Shown here: in pieces, positions 49,991-63,701 of the stretch | How the letters are laid out: every line of letters begins with the position of its first letter | How positions within the stretch are numbered: the first letter of the stretch is position 1 | Assembly: GCA_017562135.1 (NCBI GenBank) | Contig: QEYB01001164.1 | Span: forward strand, 1 to 64,000 | Direction: 5' to 3' | Source of the DNA: Dipylidium caninum | Taxonomy: Eukaryota > Platyhelminthes > Cestoda > Cyclophyllidea > Dipylidiidae | DNA length: 64,000 nucleotides | Position numbers and translations under genes: made by a program | The notes under the pieces: generated by a model | Database searches by the model: none | The model's input: only the letters and a program-made list of their open reading frames with translations | Told to the model about the DNA's origin: nothing

Positions 49991-52900
49991 TCAGTTGTCC
50001 AGTTGGCAGAGCAGTGCAGCCCCACGCTTAATCCAGAAACTCTCGTGCTCCTCAATGGGAAGGTAGATGGGTAGGACAAAGTTGGTTGAATGACCGGTGG
50101 TCGAGAGGACGCCGCGACGCTCGCTCGTTTTGTACACCGGACACATGTAGTAGCAGCAACTAGTGTCCTCCATCTTTGTGATTTTGCTCTTGTCCTTCGG
50201 TACCGGTAACAAGTGGATCGCTGGAAAGACCTCATTCAGTACTTTAGGCAGCTGATCACCCAATCTCATTCTGGACAGAAGAAAAACCAGGAGTTATTTC
50301 TGCATTTATCATTTTCAATGTAAAAATATTTTGAGTTACGTGGAAAACGGAGCTGCCCCGAAATTTACCCCCAGGTTTGATAAAATGCTAAGTTACATTG
50401 TTACCGTGCATCTCGATGAAACTTGAGACTTCTGACCACCACACCTGGTATGGAGTCAGGCAAAAATAGATGGTAGGGTACCCTGTCAGAGAATCATCGA
50501 GCGTTCGTTCACCTGTCTACTTCGTGGGTTGCAAAGTCTAGAATTTCTATCAATTGCCTTTTTCCGCTTTTAAAAAAATTGGAAGTGGTTTCAAAGGTAC
50601 CACCTATTGTTGGGATTTCAATAATCGCCAAGGCGCAAGTTTAGGCGTTTAGAGAGCGTTCAGTCTATCAGTAAGGTGAGTCTAAGAGAGCTCGATGGTG
50701 AAAGACAGCGCGAATTCTTTGGCTTTTAATATGGCTACTCAATGGTCGGTGTCTCGAAACCTCTGAGGCTACAAATGAGAATATTTTATTCTACTGAGAG
50801 AATAATGGGATAAATTGGCCGATCTAGAGGGTTAGGGTAACAGACTCTTGTCATTGACGTGCAAGCGGTTGACCTTGTTAAGGCGGAAGTTATCTCCCAC
50901 CCCAGGACGATTGGTTTGTCAGTTCCAATGTATAAAAGGCCAAAGTAGGCTTGATCACAGAGTAATATGCCAGATAATTGTGTGAAAACTAACCAAGTGA
51001 AGATACTATTTGAATGGAAGTGGAAGACTCCTCTTAGCCCTCCCCACAGCCTGCTTAGAGAACCCAAAATGCCTTGCCTTTGTTCATTTAATCTAGCGTT
51101 AGGGTCTCTACCGCCCTGAAAGTCTCTGCACACAGTCTTGCACCGGTTTGAAATAATAAGAAATGATGACCAGTTTGGTTACTGCCTTAACACAGGGAGC
51201 ATTTAGCATGTGGACAGAAGTTGCCTTCTGGATGTGAAATGATGATCGCCAAGAGAGGTTGGGACTCATGAAAGGTCAATCAAGAAAGGGATGAGAGTGG
51301 TAGTTAAGGGAAGAAATTATAACCGTTCAAATAGACTTTTCTCGGTTGAGGATTAACGACTTATTAGGATACTTCGCCTCAATAAACACTGACGTTTACG
51401 TGCTGCCTCTTACAAAGTGTGGTGTAGGAATGGGGAATTTTACCTTGAGAAAATTGAGAGACAATGAAATAAGGTTGTTGGATATACAACAGCAACAGCC
51501 CTGACATACGATACGTGGTAGATTACGGCGACTTAACGGAGGTGAATACAGACGACAGTCGGAGACGATGGATGCGAGAAAGGAAGAGGCAGCCACGGAA
51601 TAATCTCACACTAAAACATCTCTACTAAAGCGCAAGAACAAAGCATTTACTTGTCATAATTCCACCGACATCCATCAGCAAAGAGGCCGTTGATGTAAGT
51701 GCCATCCTCGGGTGGAGTCTCGACATTCAATACCGGTTGAACGTCAAAGTCGAAAACCAGGAGATCAATGGGGATGGTGTACTGCCGTGCGTAGTTCTGC
51801 AATACACCCGTGAGAAAGGCCTGAGTGAAGAAGAATCCGGAAAGCCAAAATGTCGGCGGTTTGGAGTTCTCGTACCAACGCTGAAAAGAGAAAGTGTTTA
51901 GTGTAAATTTCATACCTAAGGACTAGGCCCTAAGTAGAGTGCTGTATTGAAAGGGCAAGCGGTCAAACGCCTCAAAGTTTAGCCAACCGCTTGTTCAAGT
52001 GCCCCTGAAAAATAATCCATCTCCGGGAACAGAGGTGGACTGGGTGCAGTACATTTACTCCTGAAGGTAATCACGTAGTGTTAAACTTGCCCTTTATTAA
52101 AATTAACATGTTGAAATGATGATGGTATTCATTTACAACACCTTTTTCCTTGACTGTAGACATTTTTAGAGAAACCCACCGCCATGACAGCGGAAAGTGG
52201 AGACATAGGTGACTAGTCAGCAGGAATGACGCCGGAGAGTGTGAGTCGACATGGCAGACGACAGTGCTGCTATACTTTTCCTTAGAGTTAAAGCTAAATC
52301 TGGTAAGCTGTTTACTCGTACGAAAGAATTGAGGCGTATTGCGGTGGTGGAAGTTTTAGCCATCAGATACGCAAGTGACTTGGAACTAACTGCATGCTCC
52401 AGACAGACTGCGCGTCTGTAAGTCTGAAGCAGCCATCAACTCGGTGGCACTCGTGACGAAGCGTCTGTGTGATTGTTGAGCACGACTGTTTGCATCGCAC
52501 TCTGGATCCAGAGTAAGTGTGGAAGGAGCTTCCACGATTGCAGACAGTTATTGAAATATCGATTTACTCGACTAAAGTTAGCAGGCACAAATGTATAGCC
52601 CTGCGATTAAGGAAACATATGGAGTATTAAGGGGTTTCTTCTTTCCATATGGTATTTTTTCTCCTTTTGCTTATCAGAACACATAGAGACTTAGTTACAA
52701 TGACAAATTATCAGAATATTTGCTGTAGTACCAGTTCGAGGCGACTGATGTCAGCTGAGATGAGACGATGAGTGAGTATGCGAAGAGAAATAGGCCAGGA
52801 TCAAACACTACGTAGGAACGATCCGCGGGCCTTATTGCAATTGGTGATCTGGGAGACGAACGCACCTGGAAGAACGCAAGACGTTCGCAGAGATCGGCGA

Positions 52901-55900
52901 TGTAACTGCCCAGCGGCTTGAGACTGGGATAGGATCGAGCCGCCCATGCACTGGGAAGTCGGCCAATCATCAACGAGGCTGCTACGCCCTCCAAGTCAGC
53001 AGACATCACCTCCAGACCGCTAAGGGCCTTCTGCAGTTTCAGCAAGCTCTGACGAATCGTATGAGTTAGGCTATAGGCAAGGAAAAAGGCGACGGCGTGT
53101 GACGGCGCTCCACCTGCCTTGCTTCTGATAACCTCGGAAATGATGATGTTAGCACAAATAAGGCCTAAAAAGTCTTTCCCATTTATCCACAGTGAATGGC
53201 TGCGATTGCTAGCACCGCGGCAATGCAATGAAGATCCATTCACATGACACACACAAGACCAGTTTACACTGGAATAACATCAGTGGACGCAGCACCTTAC
53301 CGAGTCGACGTCTAAACGCTAATGCAAATTGGTGAGGAGAGAAGGAAGAAAGCTAAATAATCCGATGAGATCTTTTTATAAAACCGCCTCTTAGTTTTCC
53401 CCATTTCCAGTCACCAGACTGTGTCTGAATTCGTGAGACCACACCCTACATTGTGAGAATCTCGACCCCTATGAAAGGAAAAGGAAGTTCGCTCCAGTTG
53501 AGAGAAGGTGTGCGTCCCGCACGATTATCTTTCCGTGTATTCGTCACTAATCAAAGTCAGGTATGACATTAAAGGGAATTTTACTCACACACATTCCATT
53601 GTGTCATCAATGGACCAGACCACACGGGGAAGGAGACATTGGCTTACTTGTTGTATCGTTCCATTTCTTGTACCAGTACTGTATTCATGCTCTCCCGATA
53701 TACCAGGGGGTATCGCTTAGAGGCGGCTTCGATATCGAAGGCGAGGGGAAGTTTGCCGATGATGTCGGTGGCTATTTCATTGAGGTTGGTGTCGCTACTG
53801 CCTGTGGCAGCCTGTCCGCTGCCCGTACCCACGCCGATGCTGGAAACGGTCAGGAGGGTGGCTGCCAGCAATGCCTTCGTCTCCGAGTGCTGCCGCATTA
53901 TGTCCACATTCTCGTGCATACCGAAGACTTCAGGCGTCTGCCCCGAGGGCAGATTCTACATCATAAAGTCTGTTCAGTCAGAGAATGCTTCCAAGATATG
54001 CAACCTCTCCAGTGATGTTGAGCACTTGATGGATTTTGTTAAAAGATGGCGCACCACTACCAGCATAATAAGGTATCATGTAAACAGCAATTTATCAACT
54101 CAACAATAAGGGCAGGATGGCGATTGTCCTTCTAACTGCTTGTCAAATAGCCGAAATAGTAAGAGTAAATGCCATTGCCAGCTTCACTTAGCCGCTCGAC
54201 TTCTTCCTCTTAATCAACTACATCCTTTAATTTACTGGCGGCGTGTCCTAAAGGATTCCGAGAAAACCACATAAACGACTAAGCAAAACACTGGTTAGCG
54301 GCTAGTGGAGACTCAGCAGAGGCATTGCAGAGGGCGGTTAAGAGATTCACTCCATAGCTGCGGGTTAACGCCCACTGTCGCGTAATGGGCGGCTTAAAGA
54401 GATAAAGCGCCGTGATACACCAAAACGCATGGTCAACGCCGGTGAAGGAGAGGGTTGCTTGCGAGAGCCAGAATTGAAGTGCCACTGAGGGGACAAGGCA
54501 CCAATTCAGATGCATTTCATAAACACACAGGACATGTGGAGATCTGAGGCGGCATCCTTCTGTGCCGCAGACAACAATAGCGTCCCCAAATGCAGCTTCA
54601 AGGCAAATTGGTGTGCAGAACTTATGCTTTAAGACATTAAGATATGCAAAAGGGAGTTTTGTTTAGTCTCTGTACAACTGCGACGGAGAGAGACACATTG
54701 TTACATGCGCTCGACATTTTTCCATAAATCTCGAAGCCATTCTTTTTATTCATTTCGTATACTCGTTCTGTGTTTGTGTCCCATTTGCATTTTATTCTTC
54801 CTCGAAACCAAATAAAATTGAACCGAGGTTTACATCGACCCTTCTTGTACAAGTTCAAATTGATTTATAGCACAGTTTGGGCCTTGGAAAACATCAATGA
54901 GGTATTCGAAGATGGACTTATTTGTGAAAAGTTCTCGATTTTGGCTTCAAAAACTTCCATCTGACAATTTGAGCATCGTCAACTGGCCTCAAGGAGGGCC
55001 ACCGGTCCCATCCACACACTGAACTATTCGTGAACTTGGGCCTAAACTAGACACTGGCTACCCATAAGGCTGTGCTAAAACATCCACGCACAATAAATGA
55101 TAAAGTAAAAAAGGGGCCTTCTGTGTGCCTGTCATACGAACTGCATCTTTGTTGTCGCCCTCGCATTACACGAATTACGTCGTTTCTGTACCAAATCACC
55201 ACTTTTGACGGAAAGTGGAGTTCGTTTGACGATTGACAACGACCCAGCAAAGGGGTTGATAAGAATACAGTCCCAAGACATAGTCCTGAGTCCAAATTCC
55301 ATGGAAAAACACTATGTTTACCACGGAGCGAACCATTATTCCTTCCTTCCTTCCTTCCTTCCCTCTTTCCCTCCTTCCTGAACCAGGCGAAGCCATAACA
55401 ACGCCGGAGTCCTGTTGTCGTGCATTTTGTTGATGTCATGCATGAGAAAAAAGTGATGAGAGGAAGGCAACAACAACAACATCAACAACAACCGCCACCA
55501 CACTGCTCGGTCGGCACGGCGCAATACGACCGCATGACGACAACACACCACGACCACCGGAAACTTCAGTTACTGTCAACAAATTAAACGACTTTTCCAC
55601 AATGAGGAATTTTGTCCTACGCAATCACTGAGTGACTATTACCTTTTTCGTAGTTGCCATTTATTTTTAGGGGGAAAAGGTACAATAACCAAAATGAGAT
55701 TATAAAAGACCTCACAGGGTTTATTATTCCTCAAAATTAAAAATTTTCAAAAAAGCATACATGGCTTGTCAAATCGTTGGCAAAAAGTTCTACGTGCCAT
55801 TGGAAATGATTTCGGCTGAATATAATAAGCAACGTAAAAAGTGAGTTTTTTGTCTACTGATTACATTCGACGCCGGTTTATAGTTTCCAATGAGATTTGA

Positions 55901-58900
55901 AACAACCTCCGCTGCCCCAGTTACGCAACAAGGCGGTCCCAATTGCGAAAGGAAAAGGCAAAAGTGGTGAATTTTGCCACTCACTTTGATAAACTCAATG
56001 TACTCTAAGTACTCCATTTTGGGCGGGATAAAATAGTTAGGATTAGTTGGCAATTTGTATTTGGTTTCCGTAAGCAAGGCTGGACAGTAGAAGTCGAGGA
56101 GGATTGTCAGGAGGCAGCGCCGATCCCTTTCGTCTGTAACTCGACCGCCGTAATTGCACTCACCCGTCAGGTAGTTTATTGCATCAAATGGCACCTACAC
56201 AAATGAGAGGGGATTTGTAAAGAAAGTTGAAAGGAGACAACTTGGCGATTTTAAATGCATGCTTAATTTCACTTACCTGTTCATACTCGTTGATGAAAAT
56301 TTGCAGTTGCCGTACTGAAATGTGTAAGTCGGATTCATTGAAACCGTAGGGGATATTCCATCCGATAGGACCGAAGTGCCGTCGCTCTTGAACCAATGCG
56401 TGGAAAAAGCAGAGGCCGTAAAGGAGCTTCTCGAATATCTACGCCAAAAGCGAAAAGAAATTCTCATCTGAGTGGTCTGATTACTTGGCTGAATGTACGC
56501 AATTCGTCAAGTTCATAAATGTATAATGTCCAGGAGATAAGTTGTGAGAATAGTTGGTGCGAGAGCGAGGATAACCTACGGCTTCACGGTTGGGACATCC
56601 ATAAAAGAAGTTGGGATCGGAGAGGGGATCACTCAGGTAGGACTGGAGGAGGTTTTGCCTCAGCCCAGTCGGCGGCTCATTGGTTATTTTCACACCATTT
56701 TGTAGGACGGTGACGGGAAACTAAGGGACCCAGGAAGGAAATCAGTTAGTTCAGCCTAGCCACAAGGGAGTATTTTTACTGTTCCATCTTCCCTAACATC
56801 TTTAATTGACCTAGTCTTCAAGCCACGGACTTTCACGAACTGACATTAATTAAGCTGGGAGGTTAAATTTGGCAAAAAAGTGGTTAAATTGCATAGTGAA
56901 CGTTGGTGGCAATCCTAATCAAATGGATGGCGAATTAGCGCAAAACTCGATCATGATAATGGTTGGACTCGGAAATTTCAGGGGTAAAGCAATGCGTGGA
57001 ACGCCTACATGCGGAGATGGATAGCTGGTGAGCCAGAGCCGAAAAGTCGGCGCCGTATTGTCCACGTTGAATCCCTCGCAAATTTTTTCCAAGGATGTCA
57101 TCCAACTGACTGCCAGGTGGCAGTTCTGCAGCAGAACCCACGAGCCTTCAATTTGGGCGCGAGCAATCATTTTGGCCGCGATCGGACCCTGACCCTGACC
57201 CAAACTAATGGACTGGAAACGAGCACCACCGAAGCCTTTATCGTGGGCGAATCTGAGCAGTGCCATTGTCGGATCGGCGCCCGGCGAGAGGACAAAGATC
57301 AGGGGAGCAGTAGATGTTGAGTCCTCATAACTCTTGGCCAAATCAAACTGCGGCGGTTCCACGAACTTCTTGCCCAATTTCTCTCGCACGTACCTGGTCA
57401 CAGCGGGCACAATCTGGAACAGGAAAATCACATCAGATAGTTAAAGGTAACAGGCATTTCCATTCCACTGCCTTTCACATATGCTGATGGAAGTGGCACT
57501 TTTTTCTCATATCATATCATATCATATCGTTACATGGGGACGAAGATTTCCGACAAGCTGCTGAGAAGGAAGGCGCATTTAAGTAGTGAACTGATGCAAT
57601 AAGCTCTTAAAGACATGACATTCTGCTGAACACGACATTGTCATGCAGTGGCAAGAGGCAGGCTAAGACCGAGGAGATAGTAGAGAGTTGAACTATTTGA
57701 TGTCATTCTTTCAGAAAAGACAAGAAGCAATAGATTAGAAGGCATAGGATCTTTCTCTCTTAAAATGATAAGGAAACTACAAGTGGCATCTCTTCTGCCG
57801 CCGTCGATGGTTGTTGAGAAAATTGAAGTCAACCGAAATGACGTAGTTGGGACATCCTCCGAATCTCTATTCTCGGTGAAGAAGACACGCTTTAAGCAGA
57901 AAAATTAGCACACATTTCCCGTAGAAATGATGCCGAAGGGTTGTGAATTGAGGAGAGCATGAGGCCCCTAAACATTTCCAATCAGCCGAGCACTCAGTGA
58001 CAGAATTGAGATGTCGCCCCCAATCCAAGTATACGAATCTCTTAGGTTACACCAGAGCGCACGATGCCGGTGATCCAGTCAAGACTCAACCACGGACTGT
58101 GAGGCGCGTGCATCGTCTCAATGAGGCGAGTAGTCGAGTTTCATCTCCTCTGTCGTATTGGGCGTCATCTCACCCCCCAAGTCTGGTAGAGGTGGAAACG
58201 TGGCAACAGACGGTTGTTCAGGACTGCGGAATACAACATTTCTGAACCAGGAAAGAAGTGGCGCTAATAAAGGAGGCAGAAAATTTAGATAAGAAGGGAA
58301 ACCGAGAGGAATTGTGATTTATTTTTAGATGAAGAGTAAGAAGAAGGGTTCTAAGCCCAAAACATCTTTCACTGTCCGTACAATCTGGATCCTCGTGGGG
58401 CTTTTTCATTCGGCATACACCGCTGCCTTAAGGTTAAAACTCTATCCTTATAGAAAATTTGAAATGCCAAAATTTGGCCGGTAGTGCCTCACCGTATTAG
58501 ACATGTGGATGACTACATTGGAAATGTAGTCAAGTCTAACGTGATTGAAGAAGATAAGTTGTTTGGTTAGGACCCGATCGAGGAGTAGGCAATCAACACT
58601 CCATTTCCACGGGATGTACAGTTGAAGTGATATGTACACCATCTGTGGAATAGACGCAGATAATTTGCCACCGGCGAGTGGTGGCCTGCAACTGTCGAGC
58701 CATTTCACTTATACTCTTAGTCTTGGGTCTAAATGCATCAAGAATGTGTGACTTGCGCGGGTAGGAGCGGAGGGTAGAAATCACCGAGAGGTGAATGTTG
58801 ACAAGGCACAGACCTCCAACGCCTTCCAGCATTCTTATCTATGCTAACAAGGCTGGATGTCCCACATCACTACCTCATCAATTGCGGATCGGCAAGGGGA

Positions 58901-61900
58901 TTGTAAGAAGGTCAACTGCTGAGAGGAGGTAAGGCGATGAAGTGGAAATAACCGCCAGAATATCAAGGAGAAATGCTGTAGTCGACAAATTATTCAGCCT
59001 CTGCTGGCACAAAAGATGTCCGCAAATTACTTCTGATATTGAGTGCATCAAGTACAAGGAAAAAAATTATAATGCTGCACATTGCATCAGCTCGAAAATG
59101 GGGCCCCTGCTTGTGAGGGCGCTGCTGTCTCTTCTCACATTGTTCTGAGTGTCAAAGCGAAAAATTCCCTCGAGCACAAATGAACGGCGAGAGCAATTAC
59201 GAGTCTGTAGAAAGTCAACAGCACGACTCGTTAAACCGGCTTTGAATCGGCACTTCCTTAATTGTTGGCGGACCGATCCACGGCGCCAGGGGATGTGGGC
59301 GTCGGAGCGATGCTTTAGATGATAGAGGGCAAAAAGACCAAGTGTGGTCCATACAAGAGGACCGGGTAGGCCGGACATTCACCTTGTCTGGCCGAATGCA
59401 CCGCAGGACGATGAGCGTGCGAAATTGGTCCAGTTGTGAGTTCCACGGTTCCGGCAGGGGTGTGTGATGCGGTGATTTGGAATCGTAGAATTTTTGCCAT
59501 TCACGATTTTTCTCCGCCACATGTTGTCTAAAGCCATGGAAGGGCGACAGTTCGGAGAGGCGGCAGATCTCGTCCCAGGCAGTCGAGGTGAGCCATTGAG
59601 GCGACGGGTTAGGGATAGCGTTTTCCAGGCCGACTCCACCGGTTAGAAAGAAGAGGAATTCGTTCAAATTTATCTCATCCTTGGCCCTAAAGAGGAAAAA
59701 CGCCCGAGGTAGGAATGACTCGTGTTGTGTTGCAGTGTCACGAAATCGTGAAACTCGGTGCAAAATGAAAACACAGCAAACAAATAAAAGAGGTGCAGAA
59801 ACACAAAAATAACACTAACAGGTCGTGCATCCGCAAGTGCAGTGTCGCCAGGGGGATTTGTTAGTGTGTTTGCTGGCCACGTGGGATAATCACAGCTTCA
59901 TATCTTCTTCGAGTTATTGGGGAAGTGTGCAACTTTCGCCTACGAGTCCGCCGTCGGTCTCAACAAGCCATTTCAAATAAGCCGAATGACCGTGGAGGAA
60001 GCATGGAAAGGCGGCAAAGTAGAACTATCGAAAGAGCGGCCGATGAAGAAGTGCGCTGCCCTGGAGAGCAGGACTGGCAACCACCGGCATGGAGATAAAA
60101 GACGTCTCAACACAACCTCGCTACACATGCAGACTGCCAGCATTCTGCATAATGGCTCATTGCCGCCAGTCTGGGTGTCGAGTGAGAGAGTTACACGCTA
60201 CACTCAGTCCAAAAGTACTAGCATCTTTAATAAATGCGCAGTTGCCATTCTGTGGTAGTAGAAAGTCAATGTTTTTTTATTCAGGTGAATAAGTGATGGG
60301 ACGAAAGAGGAGAAAGTCGCAAATGAGGTGAAAGGAACGCAAACTAATGCCATCGCCGGATTATAAAAAAAGTAGAGGTAGACAATACAGGGAAGTTGTT
60401 CGTCAAAGAGGTGAACAAACGAACAAACAAGAGGATCGTGTAAAGTACCAGGAATAGTAGAAAATTCATCGAGCTAAATGGTCTGCGTGTCTCCACTGTG
60501 CAGGACGTTTTTTTCTCGCAAGACACAACCTTGAAGTGTAACAACGAACTTGAAGCGTTGGAAAAGTTTAATGGGTTTACGAGGAGGTGAAGAGACTTCC
60601 TTTTCGTGTGTACCCTTTGCAAAGGGAAATCAGGCCCAGGAAGGAGGATAAGTCAATTCACAAGGGCATGTCTGCCAAAATGAGGATCATCTTATCACCA
60701 TCATCACCTCTACTCATTTCTACCTCTGCAGGGGTGAACTCAATCAAAAGGTCGTTTTTGGGAGAGGATGACCAATGAGGCAAGCCATTTTTAAATCTTG
60801 ACTCAAGACTGGCCGAGTGGGAATGACAGGCGTAAAGTCTATAAATAAGCCGCTCTGGGGTACAAAAGGAGGATGGAAAGAAGTGGACAATGCAGCCTAA
60901 CAAAGCCGAAAGACCAGGGTGAAGACTGTCCTGCTGAGTCTTCTGTCCAAAAAGGCTCAAGTCAGAAAAGGGGCCCCGAGAAATATCGTCTTAACTTTGG
61001 CACACGTTAACAGCCACAGGAACTCATGCTCCTTATCCATTTACTGCGGCTATAGTAAACGTTAACAAACATTTGCATCCATTCAATCAAACGCATCGGT
61101 TAATAACAACATCTTAGGACGAATTTTGATGTCTAATGATGGTCGACAAATTCGAGCAACGTGTCTGCCCAGTGTTGAACAAATTGCCCACTTATTTGCT
61201 CATTCTTCAAGGCACTTTGACACGGGGGAACGATGCAAAACACCTACCTAGAAGCGTAATCTATCCACAAAACGTCATAAGATGAAATCGTAGTGAGGGC
61301 GGATTTGATGAAACAACGAGGGAATGAAATAAACGAACACAAAACAACCTCTAATTAAGGTGGTCTCACATGAGGAGTTTGCAGCAGAGGAGGAGCGAGA
61401 AGAGGAGTTTGTGCTTTTCAAAGACAGATCGACACACGCTCACGTAGAGACTGTAGGTGAAGTAGTCTATGAGGTAGCGAATTCGCTTCTCCACTATTTT
61501 TGACTTGTTGCTGTGACATCATAAAGAAGACGGGAAGGGCGAGTTGATTTGTGCCTATTATGAGCCAAGAGCTAATGCGCCTTCGGTCCCAATCTTGCCA
61601 ACAAAATTCTCCTAGATGCCGACAGCATCATGCTCACCAGACTCAAATCTCCCTACATCTCCACTCCCCTTTTGCTTCTACACATTCGTATGAAATTTTA
61701 AAAATTTTGCAGATAATACAAAACCACGGTGGAGGTGAAGTGCGGTTCTCAGAGTGGACAGACGAAAGACTTCCCCCGTCTTGGACAATTCTTCTAAGGT
61801 GGGGATGTCGGAGAACATACAAACTGTATGGAAAAGGCAAAAAAATCTGATGTCGACCCTAAGAGTGGGTCTGAAAGTCTAGGATTCAACCAATCTAATA

Positions 61901-63701
61901 TTGTTTTTGGTAGGAAACCGGATTACACATTTACGATCCAACTCTTAAAAGGTGACTGACAAAGGCCTTAGTGGAGACGAAAACGCATTAAATGTCAAGA
62001 TTCCCCTGCTATAGGTAAATCTGATAACCCGTAGGGAAAGGAAATTCTCAACTCTAGAATTCATGACGCAGAATGCATGAATATGGAACTAAAAAAGTCA
62101 TAAGAAGCCACTCGTGTGGTCACTTGATCAGCAGAGAGATACACTCGTGAGAATGTGCAGAAGACAATCGAGGCAACCAAATCCTCTTTCTCAATGTACT
62201 CAGAAGGTTGAATGGTTGAGATTTAGAGCAACTTCATCATTTTCTGAAACTTGAGACAAGAGGATGACAGTGAACGTCAGGTGACAGTCTTCCTTCTGAC
62301 ACGTCACGTCAGCACAAGGCACGGTGCTCGGGGCGGATGTGCAGCGGGAGGGCTTGTCTGTGCGTCAAAGAGGCTCGTTGACGGGCCTGCACGTGAGAGT
62401 GTGCAAATCTGCCACCACTTACAAGTAAATTCTGACGCAGAGAGCGAATGAGAAGACTAGTTTGTGCCTTTCAAACAGACCGCGACACACCTCAGAGTAA
62501 AATTCGTAATTCAGGTAATCTTGCAGATAATGCATTCGACGTTCCAGAATCTTCGACTTGTTGCTGAATTGTGTAAGGAAACAAAGGATGCATAATCAAC
62601 TTTAAACGTCACATTTCACACTTAAATAAGATTTTCTGGGAGTTTGATCTCTCCATCCACATTGTAGATTTGATCATCTGTGAAGAGCAGAAGATAATCT
62701 TTTCAAAGCCTCGATAGGCAGAATTTTGTGTTTGAATGGGCGAAATTAGACGTGCACCAGCAATCGCAGATGCGGCCTCTCCTCCAACCCAATGTTCCGC
62801 CGCCGAAGTGCCTCCCAAATCGGTCTAATTTAAGTGTTTTAGTAAAGTGGAAATCTTCACACATCTTTCCTCGCCCCTCCAACTGTATTGCCACGAAGGT
62901 GTATTTTAAACGGCCCTTAAGCTGGGAAATAGGCGATAATTATTGAAATGGGTCTTTACCTTTTATTCTCAAAGGTAAACTAGTGCTTCTGCTTCAAACT
63001 ACTACGCACGTGAAGGTGTGCGTGTATTAGCCAGTGTAGTCCACTGCATTTCAACTTGTTTCTAGTGGTAATTTAAGTCGTTGATGAGGACAGAGGGGAG
63101 GACCGGGTCCCACATGATCCATTTCTTCTGCCACGGAGGAGGTGTTTCTCCTCCAGTAACCGTCACGTTTCACATGCATGACCTCATGCCACGTAACTTT
63201 AAATCTCGCAGCGAGGAGGTGTCCTCGCAAAGTAACATTAAATTAAATGAAGTGGAGAGACGTGCCTTCCCAACATGTAAGTGTTGGAAAAAAGCTCGGA
63301 ACCCAAAAACAGAACTTGATCGCCATCAGGTGGGGCAGTGAGAAAACATAGTTGTGGCGCAATATAAAATCTCATAAAACTTATGGTTCATGTCTGATAC
63401 CACTATTAAGGGAGCAATTTCAAAGAAATCACATCATTACACAAATTTGAGGTCTTAAAATGAGTATTTGTGCGTGCTACTTTGAAAATTAAGTAGCATG
63501 CACAAAGTTGGGGCAGACGGTCACTCACCTATCCTGAATGGCATTGACGTATAAGTTGACAAACCAATTCAGCGAGTACTGGTACATGGGATCAATGTTG
63601 GGGAGGTCGGTGATGGAGGAGAAGAGGATTGCCGAGTGTTTGGCTATGGGCGAATAGTCCATCCGCGCGAGATCAATTTTTTTATGTGTTTCGTCGGCCA
63701 C
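49991..63701 (-). CDS. Axonemal dynein heavy chain, C-terminal part (single-headed inner-arm type)
   Basis: Microtubule motor of cilia and flagella; the 5' part lies beyond the right edge. Exons (minus): 63701-63529, then alternative 62563-62423 or 61510-61370, then 59686-59383, 57413-57009, 56720-56580, 56438-56277, 56194-55985, 53955-53648, 53070-52866, 51880-51651 and 50270-49991. All junction phases agree. Landmarks: [60 protein letters not shown], the AAA6 block [17 protein letters not shown] with [13 protein letters not shown] and [109 protein letters not shown], and the end [20 protein letters not shown] then LLCQLDN. The final residues and [11 protein letters not shown] favour the DNAH3/7/12 group. 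The 3' exons are intact. Confidence 0.95.
55336..55375. repeat. (TTCC)n microsatellite inside dynein intron
   Basis: Several TTCC units followed by related pyrimidine-rich sequence, inside the roughly 2-kb intron 53956-55984. Confidence 0.85.
57506..57528. repeat. (ATATC)n-type pentanucleotide repeat
   Basis: Four to five units of TCATA within the intron between dynein exons at 57.4 and 59.4 kb. Confidence 0.8.
61370..61510 (-). other. Dynein alternative exon A (141 nt)
   Basis: Acceptor gatgtcacag|C, donor ctcat|gtgaga, 1 + 46 codons + 2 nt. It encodes [20 protein letters not shown] followed by [18 protein letters not shown]. It is the copy closer to the usual dynein consensus (YSLYVNxCRSLFEKDKLLFS). 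It joins in frame to the 63.5-kb exon upstream (AG|C gives Ser) and to the 59.69-kb exon downstream (AT|G gives Met). Confidence 0.9.
62423..62563 (-). other. Dynein alternative exon B (141 nt)
   Basis: Acceptor acacaattcag|C, donor tactt|gtaagt, same length and phases as exon A. It encodes [20 protein letters not shown] followed by [18 protein letters not shown]; 25 of 46 residues are identical to exon A by hand alignment. It joins to the same flanking exons (AG|C Ser; TT|G Leu). Open throughout, with better splice signals than exon A. Confidence 0.9.

Noticed and set aside
50786..51133. Minus-strand frame between the last two dynein exons
   Set aside because: The flanking dynein exons join directly in phase across it, and it has no dynein similarity.
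60658..60960. Open frame of 100 codons within the dynein intron region, tested as a third alternative exon
   Set aside because: No similarity to the 46-residue alternative segment or to any dynein region, and no matching 141-nt phase pattern.
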